DNA of 64,000 nt from Onthophagus taurus (taxonomy: Eukaryota; Arthropoda; Insecta; Coleoptera; Scarabaeidae): the NCBI RefSeq assembly GCF_036711975.1, contig NC_091966.1, positions 9,493,501-9,557,500 on the forward strand. The letters are read 5' to 3'. The notes below the pieces were generated by a model. It was not told the DNA's origin and did not search any database. It saw nothing but the letters and a program-made list of their open reading frames with translations. This document shows positions 35,793 to 46,029 of this stretch, piece by piece. Made by a program: the position numbers and the translations under genes. Position 1 is the first letter of the stretch. Each line of letters begins with the position of its first letter.

Positions 35793-37685
35793 CTAAACAG
35801 GCATACTACCTGGAGGGGGCGTCTCCGTTAAAGTAGAGTTTGATGGAGCCAACGTTGAATAAGATTTTTTAATTTTCTTGCAACAACACAAATCTTTCAT
35901 TAAACCACCCAAACTGCTATCAGAATTTGATCTAAAAAGACCATTCGCGACTTCATCAAAGCGTTGTTTGCCAACAAACTCTTCTAATGGAGTCTTGGGG
36001 AATCCTTGTTTGTAATACAATTTAATAGTTTCATAAGCATCATTAATAACTGTAATGAACAAATTTAATATTACATAAATATAAAGAGATATAAATGAAT
36101 ATAAATACAATCGACTGTACCACCATAATAGCTCTGATTTATTAGACATAATTGAGAAGGTCGCAAACATATCGTCACCGTTTATTAAAGAATATAAACA
36201 TTCGGATGTAGATGAGAGTGATCTAAATTTCATATGGAATGGCCCCAAGATTAGCCAACCGCAAAATGCATAACCGGCGTAAATTAATAAAGCACATAAT
36301 AAAAATCGAGCAACGGTTGGGGCTGCTTTTTGAAGGGTTAAAATCACCACGTTATAAGTTTTAAAGAAACCCAAATATCTTAAAACCCCAAACCAAACAA
36401 GCATATTACCAGTACCTAAAAATACACTACAAGCATTCCATTGATCAGTTGTAAATTCGCGTCTTTCAATGCGTTCCTTAACAGACGATCCAATTATAAT
36501 CAAAACATCATTTACAATAATCATAATGTACCACATATTTAAAAATTTTCCACTATCATCAGAATTAAGTGGTTTATTATAATTTAATATAAAAAATTGA
36601 TTTGTGATTCGTTTTAATTGTTGTGCGCGCCAAATCGCTCGACTACACAACACAAATGATATTACACAAATTATAATAACTAAATAATTTAATAAACTAC
36701 GAATAGCCGCGTCTAATTGGTTATTTGTAAAGTAATGCGTGTCTCCTTTACACATTAACCGTAGCGGTTCAGCCACTAAAGATAAAACCATTTGCCCATC
36801 ATGATCTTCATTTAAAAATTCAATTTTAATATCAAATTGGTAACAACTCGGTGGCGTTATTGGACCGGCCGATTTAAAACTAACCGTTTTTATAGAAAAA
36901 GTTAACTCAGCTCGAACTAAAGCGGAAAAATTAAAATGTCCCTCGAGATATTGTCTGGAATCAAACAATTCTCCAGGAATTTCTTTCGTCATGTTTAAAC
37001 AAGTCTCTATAATTTCCGAATCAAACACAAATGATTCGTTAAATCCGTAAATAATACCTTTTTTGTATTGATATAAACATAACCTCATCGGAGCCATCGA
37101 ATTGTCTTCGTTTACGTACGAATAAGGTCCAATCGCTTGATTTAAATTTGCGTAACCTTCAAATGCAAAGTTTAAAGTATCGTAGAACTCATCTTTTTGA
37201 TAAACAGCCATCGGTCCTGCAGCTGGGGGATACGAATCGATTTCTCTGCTCGGATCCCATCCTTTTAAAAATAAATGTGAGAACGTAATCGTGTTGTCCC
37301 ATGTGTAATTGACGTGGTTATATCGACTGTAGGCAAACAAACATAATTGCATCGTCACCAAGAATATTTTTATTAATTGTACGACGAATTTGTAAGGAAA
37401 CCTTCTTCTTGCGTGCCACTTTTCAATTGGGTTCATAAAAAAAAATTGTAACTTTCGTCGCATTCTATCCTCGGTGATGCTTGATAACATTTCATCGGGG
37501 TTATTTTCATGATCTTGAATAATCGCATGCGATTCTTCCGTTTCTGAATTTGAAGACATTTCGAGTGCACTTGGTGATAACGAGTGTCTTTTAAACTGAC
37601 AACAAAGACCTTGAAAGTTGCAGTATTTAGTACACAATAGAAAACATCCTTGAAGTCTGTTTTGTGACGCAGGGACGTATTCCAT
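35793..37685 (-). CDS. Trpml: Mucolipin, lysosomal TRPML cation channel
   Basis: A single open frame of 630 residues encoding the endolysosomal Ca2+/Na+/H+-permeable channel gated by PI(3,5)P2. The basic block RRKLQFFFMNPIEKWHARRR (about 76-95), just before helix S1 (FVVQLIKIFLVTMQ), is the lipid-binding region. A large luminal loop follows with N-glycosylation sites, four Cys and PPSCYQF. Helices S2-S6 run from about 330 to 550. The pore reads NGDDMF at about 502-507, the invariant mucolipin filter. The tail has the LCCCKKIKK Cys cluster (likely palmitoylated) as in vertebrate MCOLN1. Family length is 550-650, so it is full length. The first 42 residues (Cys-rich) precede a second Met at 37559 (MSSNSET), which may be the real start. 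No introns interrupt it. Confidence 0.95.
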   Translation of the reverse strand: MEYVPASQNRLQGCFLLCTKYCNFQGLCCQFKRHSLSPSALEMSSNSETEESHAIIQDHENNPDEMLSSITEDRMRRKLQFFFMNPIEKWHARRRFPYKFVVQLIKIFLVTMQLCLFAYSRYNHVNYTWDNTITFSHLFLKGWDPSREIDSYPPAAGPMAVYQKDEFYDTLNFAFEGYANLNQAIGPYSYVNEDNSMAPMRLCLYQYKKGIIYGFNESFVFDSEIIETCLNMTKEIPGELFDSRQYLEGHFNFSALVRAELTFSIKTVSFKSAGPITPPSCYQFDIKIEFLNEDHDGQMVLSLVAEPLRLMCKGDTHYFTNNQLDAAIRSLLNYLVIIICVISFVLCSRAIWRAQQLKRITNQFFILNYNKPLNSDDSGKFLNMWYIMIIVNDVLIIIGSSVKERIERREFTTDQWNACSVFLGTGNMLVWFGVLRYLGFFKTYNVVILTLQKAAPTVARFLLCALLIYAGYAFCGWLILGPFHMKFRSLSSTSECLYSLINGDDMFATFSIMSNKSELLWWYSRLYLYSFISLYIYVILNLFITVINDAYETIKLYYKQGFPKTPLEEFVGKQRFDEVANGLFRSNSDSSLGGLMKDLCCCKKIKKSYSTLAPSNSTLTETPPPGSMPV

Positions 37686-38705
37686 TAAAATTTCTAAGTA
37701 TTCACAGTATAAACTAAACGTATAAACTAAAAAGGAGGATTAATATAAAAATTATAATTATTGGGGATTTAAAATTTTCACAAATACGATATTTGAAGTG
37801 GTTTGTATTAAATTTTGTTTTGTTATCTATTTATGATTCAGATTATTTTTGTGGTAACATATGGCGATAAGATGAATTACATGCTATTTTAATATGGTAT
37901 CGTCATTAAAAACCTATTCATATAGATTAGTTGGTTTTTTTTAAACCAAAGTGTTTTGATTTCGCTTGAGTGTAGGTATGCATTGGCATACGCTCAACTT
38001 TTTCACGCTTTTATATGACACTGATGGGCTTTAAAATATGACCAGGGATTTTAAAATATGTCTGAAACTTTCTTTTTTGAAAGTTTAATCGATTAAGTAC
38101 GTTTTGTCCAAGACGTCATGTGTAGTGTATACCAGTATACCGGTTTTTCTAGTTTATTTTATGTACAAAATATTTTATATAAGAAATCTTTCACTAATAA
38201 TCAATAAACCGAAACGAAAATACCTTGGCAAAGTTTAAGTTATGGTTAGTATCGGTATGCAAAGTTTTCTTGATATTTGCAAGTATAGTTCATTGTTTTT
38301 CTATAATACCTGTCAAATTATTGTAAAGTTGGCAAAATTAACAGGGAGTTTTGTTAGATGACGTTTTGAAATAAATATGTCACACTGACGTTTGAGCTTT
38401 CGTTATTCAAAAAGAAAAGGTGCATAAAAATGTTGTGGATTGTTTATTTGCCATTTATTTACCTAGAAAAGGTATTTTGTTCTATTTAATTACTTTGTAG
38501 CTCGTTTTTACAACAAATATGTACTTCGTTAAAATCGTATTTATCTAAAAATGTATTAGTATTTTAACCTCAACTATTTAGTTACTAAAAATGTTACTAA
38601 AAATCAGGAAAACAACATAAATTTTATAAGGGTCCTAGGTAATACCAACAGAAACCCTAAAAAATGTACATTGACAAGTATTATAGAAAAAAAACTAACT
38701 ATATC
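37686..38705. other. 5' flank of mucolipin gene
   Basis: Contains the promoter side of the minus-strand mucolipin gene. AT-rich, no recognisable frame or repeat. Confidence 0.4.
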
Positions 38706-38935
38706 TATACAGGTGTCTCACGTAACTGATTCGTTAGAATTTTTTTAGGTTCCAGTATTCGTACAGTTTTGAAATTTTGGTAGTATGGGTTGTTCAGTCG
38801 GAACTTTCGATCTAAAATATTTTCAAGATGGTTGCCACTTCCGGTCTATCGGAAGTAGACCATAACTTCGTCATTTCAAAGGGAATGCTATAGTTTTTAT
38901 TGCACCTTTTAATTGTACGTAAAATAGTATATTAT
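38706..38935. repeat. One-armed foldback relic
   Basis: Starts tacaggtgtctcacgtaact like the ends of foldback elements 1 and 5, and holds acttccggtctatcggaagt and taacttcgtcattt, the inner block shared with elements 2 and 5. No inverted partner arm was found within 1 kb, so it is a truncated copy. Confidence 0.5.
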
Positions 38936-38984
38936 TATATGAGCATATAATGAGGGCTATTATTCACGAAGGTTAAGTTTCAAA

Positions 38985-39407
38985 GAAAACTTCAAGGTAT
39001 AATTAATGTTTGTAAACAAAACTAACCTTACCTAACATTCCTTCACGCTATAATTGACATTACAAAAGAAAACTTCACGCTATAATTGCCATTACTAATT
39101 GCCAAAGAAAACTTCATGGTATAATTAATATTTGTAAACAAAACTAACCTTACCTCACATTCCTTCACGCTATAATTGACATTACAAAAGAAAACTTCAC
39201 GCTATAATTGCCATTACAAATTGCCAAAGAATACTTCATGGTATAATTAATGTTTGTAAACAAAACTAACCTTACCGAACATTCCTTCACGCTATAATTG
39301 ACATTACAAAAGAAAACTTCACGCTATAATTGCCATTACTAATTGCCAAAGAATACTTCATGGTATAATTAATGTTTGTAAACAAAACTAACCTTACCTA
39401 ACATTCA
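38985..39407. repeat. 122-bp tandem array, about 3.5 copies
   Basis: cttca(a/t)ggtataattaat recurs at 38990, 39112, 39234 and 39356, exactly 122 bp apart. Each unit contains gtttgtaaacaaaactaacc, ccttcacgctataattgac and cttcacgctataattgcc, i.e. the unit itself has internal repeats of a ttcacgctataattg phrase. Copies differ by only a few bases, so the array is young. Confidence 0.9.
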
Positions 39408-39500
39408 GCGTCTGAAGACACAGGGCTAAACCCGAAACTTAAAAATATACAACTTAGCGCTGAATAACAATTAAAACTAGAACTAACACTTGCACTAGAA
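39408..39500. repeat. Array-flanking module with gtctgaagac and ctaaacccgaaac
   Basis: Directly after the 122-bp array comes agcgtctgaagacacagg then gctaaacccgaaac, then aactagaactaac phrases. A corresponding module follows the 21-bp minisatellite at 47535-47720. Confidence 0.55.
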
Positions 39501-39501
39501 C

Positions 39502-39914
39502 TATACTCTGTTTTTAAACCAGGAGGAGTAAACGCGAAAGTCAGATTTACACTGGGAAAAATCACCAGAAAATATCACTAGATATTTTGGCGGTAAATTT
39601 AAATTAATAATTATTATTTATTTATTTACTTATTATTGTATTTATTTTCGTTTGTTATCGTCAACACTATACATACAAATTAACATTGAAGTTATGAGTG
39701 TATTTATTTCAAAATATAATAAAAAAGGGTTTAAGAACACAAAATATACAATAATGACACGAAACTGTCGAATTATCAATTACCTAACCTTCAAATTCAA
39801 AATCAAAATTCAAAATTGCCTGTGCGTGAATCTTCCTCGCATTCAACCAATCACGTGCAAGGTCAATCTGGTGACAAATTTAAAATACTCCTCCTGGTTT
39901 AAAAACAGAGTATA
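39502..39914. mobile_element. 413-bp MITE with perfect 29-bp inverted ends
   Basis: The sequence TATACTCTGTTTTTAAACCA, continuing to 39530, is found as its exact complement at 39886-39914: 29 of 29 bases pair. The interior is AT-rich with a ttattatttatttat tract and an adventitious plus-strand frame. A TA (or TATA) target duplication is possible. Perfect ends imply recent mobility; the parent transposase is unknown. Confidence 0.8.
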
Positions 39915-40304
39915 ACTGTAATTAACTTCATAACAATTTGTCAAAATTAAATGTCAGTTTTATAAAACGTCGTTTTCTTTACGAAAATTAATTAATTTAT
40001 GCTTAAATCATACGAAAAAAAGAATTTGTTTAGGTTTTTTTAATGTCAAACATTTAGAAACTCTTAAAAAATTGAATTAAATTGACGTTTTTTAAACTTT
40101 TAACGTTTGAAATAATTATTGTTAGTCTGGTCAAGATGGCTACCCGTGAATAATGATTATTATTCACCGCTATTATTCACTCCGTGAAAAATGACTACCA
40201 TTTTGTTTTAGAAAACTCATTCATAAGGTATATATTATAAGGTAGTCGTGGACAAAAATATGTTGACTTTCATAAAAGTTATTGGTACCTAGCGTTTTTC
40301 TTTT
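39915..40304. other. Spacer with short inverted phrases
   Basis: Near 40145-40195 cgtgaataat and ctattattcac recur, echoing gggctattattcacg at 38954. These could be the two ends of an older element enclosing the 122-bp array and the MITE, but the shared length is only about 12 bp. Confidence 0.3.
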
Positions 40305-40482
40305 TCGAGTTATTTTGATTTTAAGTTTTTTTTGGAAAATTTCACCATGCTCTTTAAAACCCTATATCCCTGCCAACGTTCATTCAAAAAAGCTCTAAAT
40401 TGGCACGATTACTCTTCAAATGCTCTCAAATGGATTGTCATATATTCTATCAGAGTATCTTACGTGTAAAGTTCAAAAACTC
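40305..40482. repeat. Dispersed repeat, copy 2
   Basis: Same orientation as 1-175 with roughly 80 percent identity by eye over the readable part; both contain the block around ttcattcaaaaaagctcta. Here both ends are inside the window: similarity fades before 40300 and after about 40485. Confidence 0.7.
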
Positions 40483-41030
40483 TTATTGCGGTATTATTTA
40501 TTTAACTTGCAGACCCATTCATTTGAAAAAAAAAACTTATGGGATAATTTTTGTCTTAATTAAGGAGTCAATACTCAAAATTATCGAATATTATCCTCAT
40601 CATCATTGGCATGACAACCCTTGGAAAGTTTTAAGGTAATTTTCCACATGCAAGGATTACTGGCGCCAGTTTAGTTCCATGTGGATATAGCAAAAATCCA
40701 TTGGCGCCTGTAATCATAACGCCAGTAAAGTTGACAGAACGTCTACTTTTTGATGCCAATAATAGTATTGGTAAAGAAAACGAGCAACTATATAAACATG
40801 TTCACTCACCAAAATTGTAAAAATGTAATAAACCGTCCAAAACATGGACATCACAACAAATAATACAGTTTTTAAAAACATATGAAGAATACCCCTGTTT
40901 ATGGAATCATAAAATTCCAGCAGATAAGGACCGAACTGCAAAAAATCAAGCCTTAAGCAAGATAGTTGAGATTATGTCGAAAACAGTTTCCAATTTTGAC
41001 GAAAACTTGACAAAGGCAAAAATACGAAGT
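40483..41030. other. Spacer with a short inverted pair
   Basis: Around 40660-40735 actggcgccagt is a palindrome and ggcgcc recurs at about 40705. No gene. Confidence 0.3.
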
Positions 41031-41032
41031 AC

Positions 41033-42010
41033 GGTGGAACCTCGGTATACGATTGCTTTAGAATACGTCCAATTCGGAATACATCCCCTTTTAACGAAAC
41101 GAATTTTGCTCGGTATGAGACATTTATTTGGTATACGACAAAAAATTTTGGTGAGAATTTTGCGTCATTTTTAAATACATACATATTTATTACCTTCTTA
41201 ATAACATCACATTTTTATAAGACAATTAATGAATTTAACAGCGTATCAGAAGCATTATTTGCGAGAAAGCTAAAAAGATTCATGCTGATCTCGTGAAAAG
41301 CGAGGTGTTTAAAGCCAGCCATTTTTGGTTTGTGAATTTCAAAAAAAGAAGTGGTATTCATAATGTTGTACGACATGGGGAAGGAGCTAATGGCGATAAA
41401 ATTGCCGCTAATGAATTTATTAAACATTTTGGAGAATTTGTGGAAAGTGAGCGGTTTAGTCCCCAGCAAGTTTACAATTGTAACGAAACTGGTCTGTTTT
41501 GGAAGAAAATGCCAAATAGGACCTATATCACACAAGAACAGAAGATATTATCAGGGTACAAGTCAATGAAAGAGATTAACTTTATTGTTTTACGGCAATG
41601 CTAGTGGGGATTGTAAAATGAAGCCTTTACTGATCTACCATTCTGAAAACCCGAGTGCATTTAAAAAACATAAAGTCCAGAAGTCTCAGCTGCCAGTTAT
41701 GTGGAGATCAAATAGCAAAGCTTGGGTAACGAGACAATGTTTCACTGAATGGTTTAACGTTGTGTTTGGACCAAGTGTAAAACGTTATTTCGAAGAAAAC
41801 AATCTACCTTTGAAAGCTCTTCTACTAATGAATAATGCACATGCTCATCCACCAAGTTTGAAGGATTGTGTTTTGTCTGAGTTCGATTTCATTGCTATAA
41901 AGTTTCTCCCACCTAATTAAACCTCTCATTCAGCCTATGGAGCTTCATGTCATAAGTAATTTCAAAAAAGTTTATACTAAAGCTTTCTTCCAGAAGTGCT
42001 TTGAAGTAAC
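41033..42010 (+). mobile_element. Tigger-type (pogo) transposon, catalytically dead
   Basis: Left end GGTGGAACCTCGGTATACGA is a Tigger-style terminus. Plus frames 41293-41604 and 41585-41920 give SGIHNVVRHGEGA, VYNCNETGLFWKKMPNRTYI, NASGDCKMKPLLIYHSENPS, MWRSNSKAWVTRQCFTEW, LLLMNNAHAHPP and, after a frame change at 41918, PLIQPMELHVISNFKKVYTK. In the Tigger DDD triad the first Asp (NCDETG) is Asn, the second (MDNAPAHP) is Asn and the third (QPMDQ) is Glu. The DNA-binding N-terminus is mostly missing. Similarity to consensus remains high, so the copy is not very old. Confidence 0.85.
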
Positions 42011-42670
42011 CTGCTAAAGTTGGTCCCATGCGGTTTTCCCTCTCTGGCAGAGTTCTGTAATCTGTGTTCTGACATTCTCCCGACATGGTCTCCCAATTCT
42101 CTACCAAACGTCCATCTAACTCGCGTAGCTAGCAAATGCTCAAAGGAATATCAAAAGAATATTGCACAATTAATAACTTCCAATCCACAACTACACCCAA
42201 ACGGTCTGATCTACCAGGTTCAAATTTAGACACCCTGCAATACGGATTGCTAGGACTTTACATATTGAGAACATTAACATAAAGCGGAGTTAGGGCTGAC
42301 ATGAAACCAGGCCATACCTGAACATATCTGGCAAGCAAGTTAATTTTGACATACCCCACCGCATCTGGAAAACCACTAACAGGATTCGAATAAGGCTTAT
42401 GCAGAGACTCACTCCATAAATGGAATTAAGCGTGGGGCGCCATGTATGATTACAGTGTGGAGAACCAGACCGTTGAACATATTGTCCAAGACTGCGAAAT
42501 ATGGACATACTCTAACTATATGTACGTGTGTCTGCTAAAAGAAATCTGCTAACAATTGAATAAGGGTTGGTGACAAATTTTATCGCCTACATAATTTGTT
42601 CTGTATCTATTATAAAATGTTTTTTTTTATATGGCCTCATGGCTTGGATTGACGCTGATTATAAATTTAT
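42011..42670 (+). mobile_element. LINE tail (RNase-H-less Cys-His segment)
   Basis: Frames read PHRIWKTTNRIRIRLMQRLT, LQCGEPDR, TVEHIVQDCEIW and FFLYGLMAWI; this is the usual post-RT tail (W..LNR.RTG.G.C......W.....CDCG...T..H....CP). Opposite-strand bits near 42010-42110 belong to the start of this or a neighbouring piece. Strongly decayed. Confidence 0.6.
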
Positions 42671-43566
42671 ATTAATTGGCGTTAAGACTTAAGAAGCTCC
42701 AATGAACAGAATTAGCTCAGTAACTTATTTTAGGACTCAAAAATATTTTGAGAATTTACAATTTTTAAATTTTTGTATAAACATAAATGTATTGCACAAT
42801 AAGCAAAATTATATATTCTAAATAAAACACGTTTAAATACAATAAGAGTTTTTATGATAGCAAATTAAAACGTTAAACATATTTTTCTTAAAACATTGAG
42901 CCTCACTCTCTTTATCAACTAAACCACAGATATGAAGACAAATACTTGCAAATACCTTGTTACTGGAATAATAGGTCTGTTTTGGTTCAAGAGTTGTGTA
43001 GTTCAGAACTCTTTGGAACTACAGCCCTAATATGAAGCATAATTCGAACTCTAAAACCCAAGCAGGAGAGGATAAACATAATAACCTCCGTTTAATGAAA
43101 TGTTAACTTGAAAGTTAAAATGTCGATTGTTACATATCGAAATATAAATAAACATTTTTTTATATTAATGTTATTTTACATAATGAATAGCTTATTTTCA
43201 TTATAATTTGTAAAATGGAATGTTTTTATGATAATTGTAAAGTTACATAACCTCATTCCCAATATGTCAAAATGACAGCTAAAATCAATTAAACGATATA
43301 GATTAAAGTTTTTTTGAGAAAAATAATTAAATTTATTTGTATTCTAATTCATATTAAGATACAGTATCCGACAAAAACATTAAAAATTGATTATGACTTG
43401 AATTTATTCGATTCCTTTGTAGAGTAATTCGTACCGAGTACGTCCCTGTCCATGTTATTTTTCACAACCCAAATTTACGTCAGTTTCTAACCTAAGTAGG
43501 AGAGTGATGTCTTTGCAAAAACCAATCACCATATGCCTGAAATAAATTCAAAAACAAATCCAAGCC
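42671..43566. other. 5' flank of AUP1
   Basis: AT-rich spacer. It contains the promoter side of AUP1 (start codon at 43567) but no clear core elements. Confidence 0.4.
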
Positions 43567-45248
43567 ATGCCATCGATCGAAATAAAACACCTACTTAATT
43601 ACAACAGGTAAATCGTTGCATAAAATCGTTCGAAAAACCATAAAATTTCCTCATAACCTATTTTCAGATTATCAGATTCTACTGGAGATTTATTTACTTT
43701 ACTCATTTACTCGCCCTTGGGAAGTGTTTTATTTCTCGTTCGACTTTCTCTCCTTCTAGTGGCGTACCTTTTAAGTATAATTCTACCCAAAGTTGCATAT
43801 GTCCAACATTTTTTGCACCGATTATTGACCATTGTTTTTGGAATTGTTGTGCAAGTTGACAATCCTGATAAATGTGAAGATGTTGAAACTTACATTAGCA
43901 ATAAAGTATCGTCTTTCGATGCTACAGTAATTAACTTTTTAACTAATTCGATCAGTGTAAGTAATTCTTTTAAATTTATATAAAAAATCAAAAATTATTT
44001 AATTTTAGCCTGGATTAAAATTTAATCCTTTAATATCGTCCATACTCGGATTTAAAGATTTTGGATCAACAACAAACATTGAAGATTTAAGAAAAAGCAT
44101 AGAAAAAGTATTAGGCGGAAGTAAAATTCCCCTTTTATTTCAACCTGAGTCTTCAGCTACAAACGGCAAAGGACTTTTAAAGTTTAATATTTCTCCTTTC
44201 ATTCTGTACAGCAAAGTTCAACCAATAACTATAACCGTTCATCGACCTGTTTTAAATGCAGCGATTTCAACGATTTCATCTGATTATTGGAGCGATGTTT
44301 TTTGGTACATGTTTGTACCATGCACCATTTATAAAATAAAATTTTTGCCTGCTGTTGAGAAGAAAAGCGTTTCAGATGGGGAATTTTGTGATAGAATTAG
44401 ACAAAACATTGGAAATGATTTAAATGTTGAGTTATTCTTAAAATTATGTGGATGAGTTAAAAAAATTTTTTATTTTTAGATTGAATTAACTAATTTTGTT
44501 GCAAATGAATTAAAAGAGTTTAAAAAACGTCATCACATTGAACTACAAAGAGCAAATTTAGTACAAAGACCATTTTCAACACCAACAGTTAATCCAGAAT
44601 TACATCAAATGACACTTCAAGTTCGTGAAGTTTTACCTCTTGTTCCATATAATGTTGTTTATAAAGATTTGGGTATTAATTAAAATATATAGAATCATAT
44701 ACAGTAAAATCTCGATATAAAGGACAAATTATCTATTTAATTCATCAGTATATCTAAATATAAATGTTAGCATTCAGTTCTTGATATAAATATAAAGCTA
44801 GGTAGATTGAACACAACAATGTAGAATGTATTTTGTGTTACAAATTTGCTACAATGGACACTCCCTTCCCCATATTAGTCCATTATATCAAGGTTTTACT
44901 GTATTTATAAAATAATTTAATTTATTTCATTTTTTTATAGCAAAAACAAGAAGTGTAGATATAACCATAACAAATATTTTAGAAGGTATAGTTGAGTACA
45001 CTCCAGAACAACCAAAACAATCTACATCAATTACAAGTAATAATAAGATGACTGAACCCAGCTCGTCCACAAGCGGAAATAGTAGTTGTTCGAGTTTATC
45101 ACGCACTCCACTAAATACTGCCGCGGCCGTTTTTGCAAAATCGCCTCAAGAACGAACGCTATCGTTCCAGGAGCGAAAGAAATTATTAATTGAGAATGCC
45201 AGAAGAAAGTACATCGAAAAGCACGGACTTAATATCGTCGGTTCATAA
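43567..45248 (+). CDS. AUP1: Ancient ubiquitous protein 1 (AUP1) homologue
   Basis: An ER and lipid-droplet protein that brings the ubiquitin-conjugating enzyme UBE2G2 to ER-associated degradation complexes. Exons 43567-43607, 43668-43956, 44009-44425, 44480-44672 and 44941-45248 join in frame to 415 residues, the usual size. A monotopic membrane hairpin lies at about 21-55. The acyltransferase-like domain follows (ISNKVSSFDATVINFLT at 90-106, PLLFQPESSATNGKGLLKF later). CUE domain at about 290-335 (VREVLPLVPYNVVYKDL then VDITITNILEG) binds ubiquitin. The C-terminal helix LSFQERKKLLIENARRKYI is the UBE2G2-binding region. In the acyltransferase HX4D motif the His is Lys (K93) though Asp98 remains, so the acyl transfer step is presumably lost. 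Intron 4 contains a 200-bp MITE. An AATAAA at about 45534 may end the transcript. Confidence 0.93.
44702..44901. mobile_element. 200-bp mariner/pogo-type MITE in AUP1 intron 4
   Basis: Begins CAGTAAAATCTCGATATAAA and ends with the inverted counterpart ATTATATCAAGGTTTTACTG (about 24 bp, four mismatches), with TA on both sides (44700-44701 and 44902-44903). TA duplication and CAGT ends are those of Tc1/mariner-pogo elements. No coding content. It ends 37 bp before the exon 5 acceptor. Confidence 0.8.
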
Positions 45249-45574
45249 CCGACACAATTAATTATTAATATTCTATTGCGTAGGTTTAGTGCCAAAAAAG
45301 GAATATAAAAAAGAATTCACAAAAAAAAATCTATCGAAATCTTTACAAAAAATTCATCTTTCAACACTCGTATTTTCGTCTTTTATGTTTAGTATCTTTT
45401 TTTTGTCTTTGGGGAAATTTTTTTATATTGATTTTATTTTATTGTGATGCGAAATTATTTTCATTTTGTTGTTTTTTTTTTCTTTAGTCGCATGACATAT
45501 TTATGCTGTTCCTTATAGAAAATGTTATTGCAATAAATGAAAAAGAATTTAAAAGAATTTTTTTTTTGAAACTT

Positions 45575-45660
45575 CAGTGAAATTCCTCTAGCTCTACCTT
45601 TGTATGTCGAATTTTCCAAAGAATAAAATATTCGAAACCATTCTGTGAGGCAACTTCCGG
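45575..45660. mobile_element. Pogo-type terminal fragment
   Basis: CAGTGAAATTCCTCTAGCTC followed by tcgaattttccaaagaataaaat matches the ends of the element at 8221-8830 (there tccc..taactc, and the complement of attttattctttggtaaattcga). A solo end or strongly deleted copy. Confidence 0.5.
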
Positions 45661-45904
45661 TAAAGTTCCCGTGTACTTCCTGTTCTAAGCAAAAATCAAT
45701 GTGCTTAACGATTATGAAAAAAGTACCGCTAATTAAGATGGTAGAAAATGGGGAAAAAATGAGAAAAACGAGGTGATTTTGATATAAATAATAAACAAAA
45801 CTTAAAACTTGTATTCATAATGATATCGACAAAGTTATGCTTAAATGGGTTAATACCAGTCAGTTTTTTGTGTCTTGGCTGTCATTAATCCTACATGGTC
45901 TTCA

Positions 45905-46020
45905 GAAAATAATGTTTAGAAGAATCTGGTCTTCTATTAGCAGTGTCTAGTCATCTACAGGAAGTGTTTAGTCTTCTATTGGAAGTATCCAAGTTTTTCC
46001 AGCAATATCTAATGTATCAA
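45905..46020. repeat. 21-bp minisatellite, left part
   Basis: Units of 20-21 bp, such as cagtgtctagtcatctacagg, aagtgtttagtcttctattg and aagtatccaagtttttccag, follow each other about five times. The array resumes at 47206 after a LINE. Confidence 0.75.
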
Positions 46021-46029
46021 AGATATGGA

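Noticed and set aside
38985-39407. Regularly spaced repeats as a CRISPR-like array
   Set aside because: Period of 122 bp with whole units alike, no unique spacers, and a eukaryotic setting.
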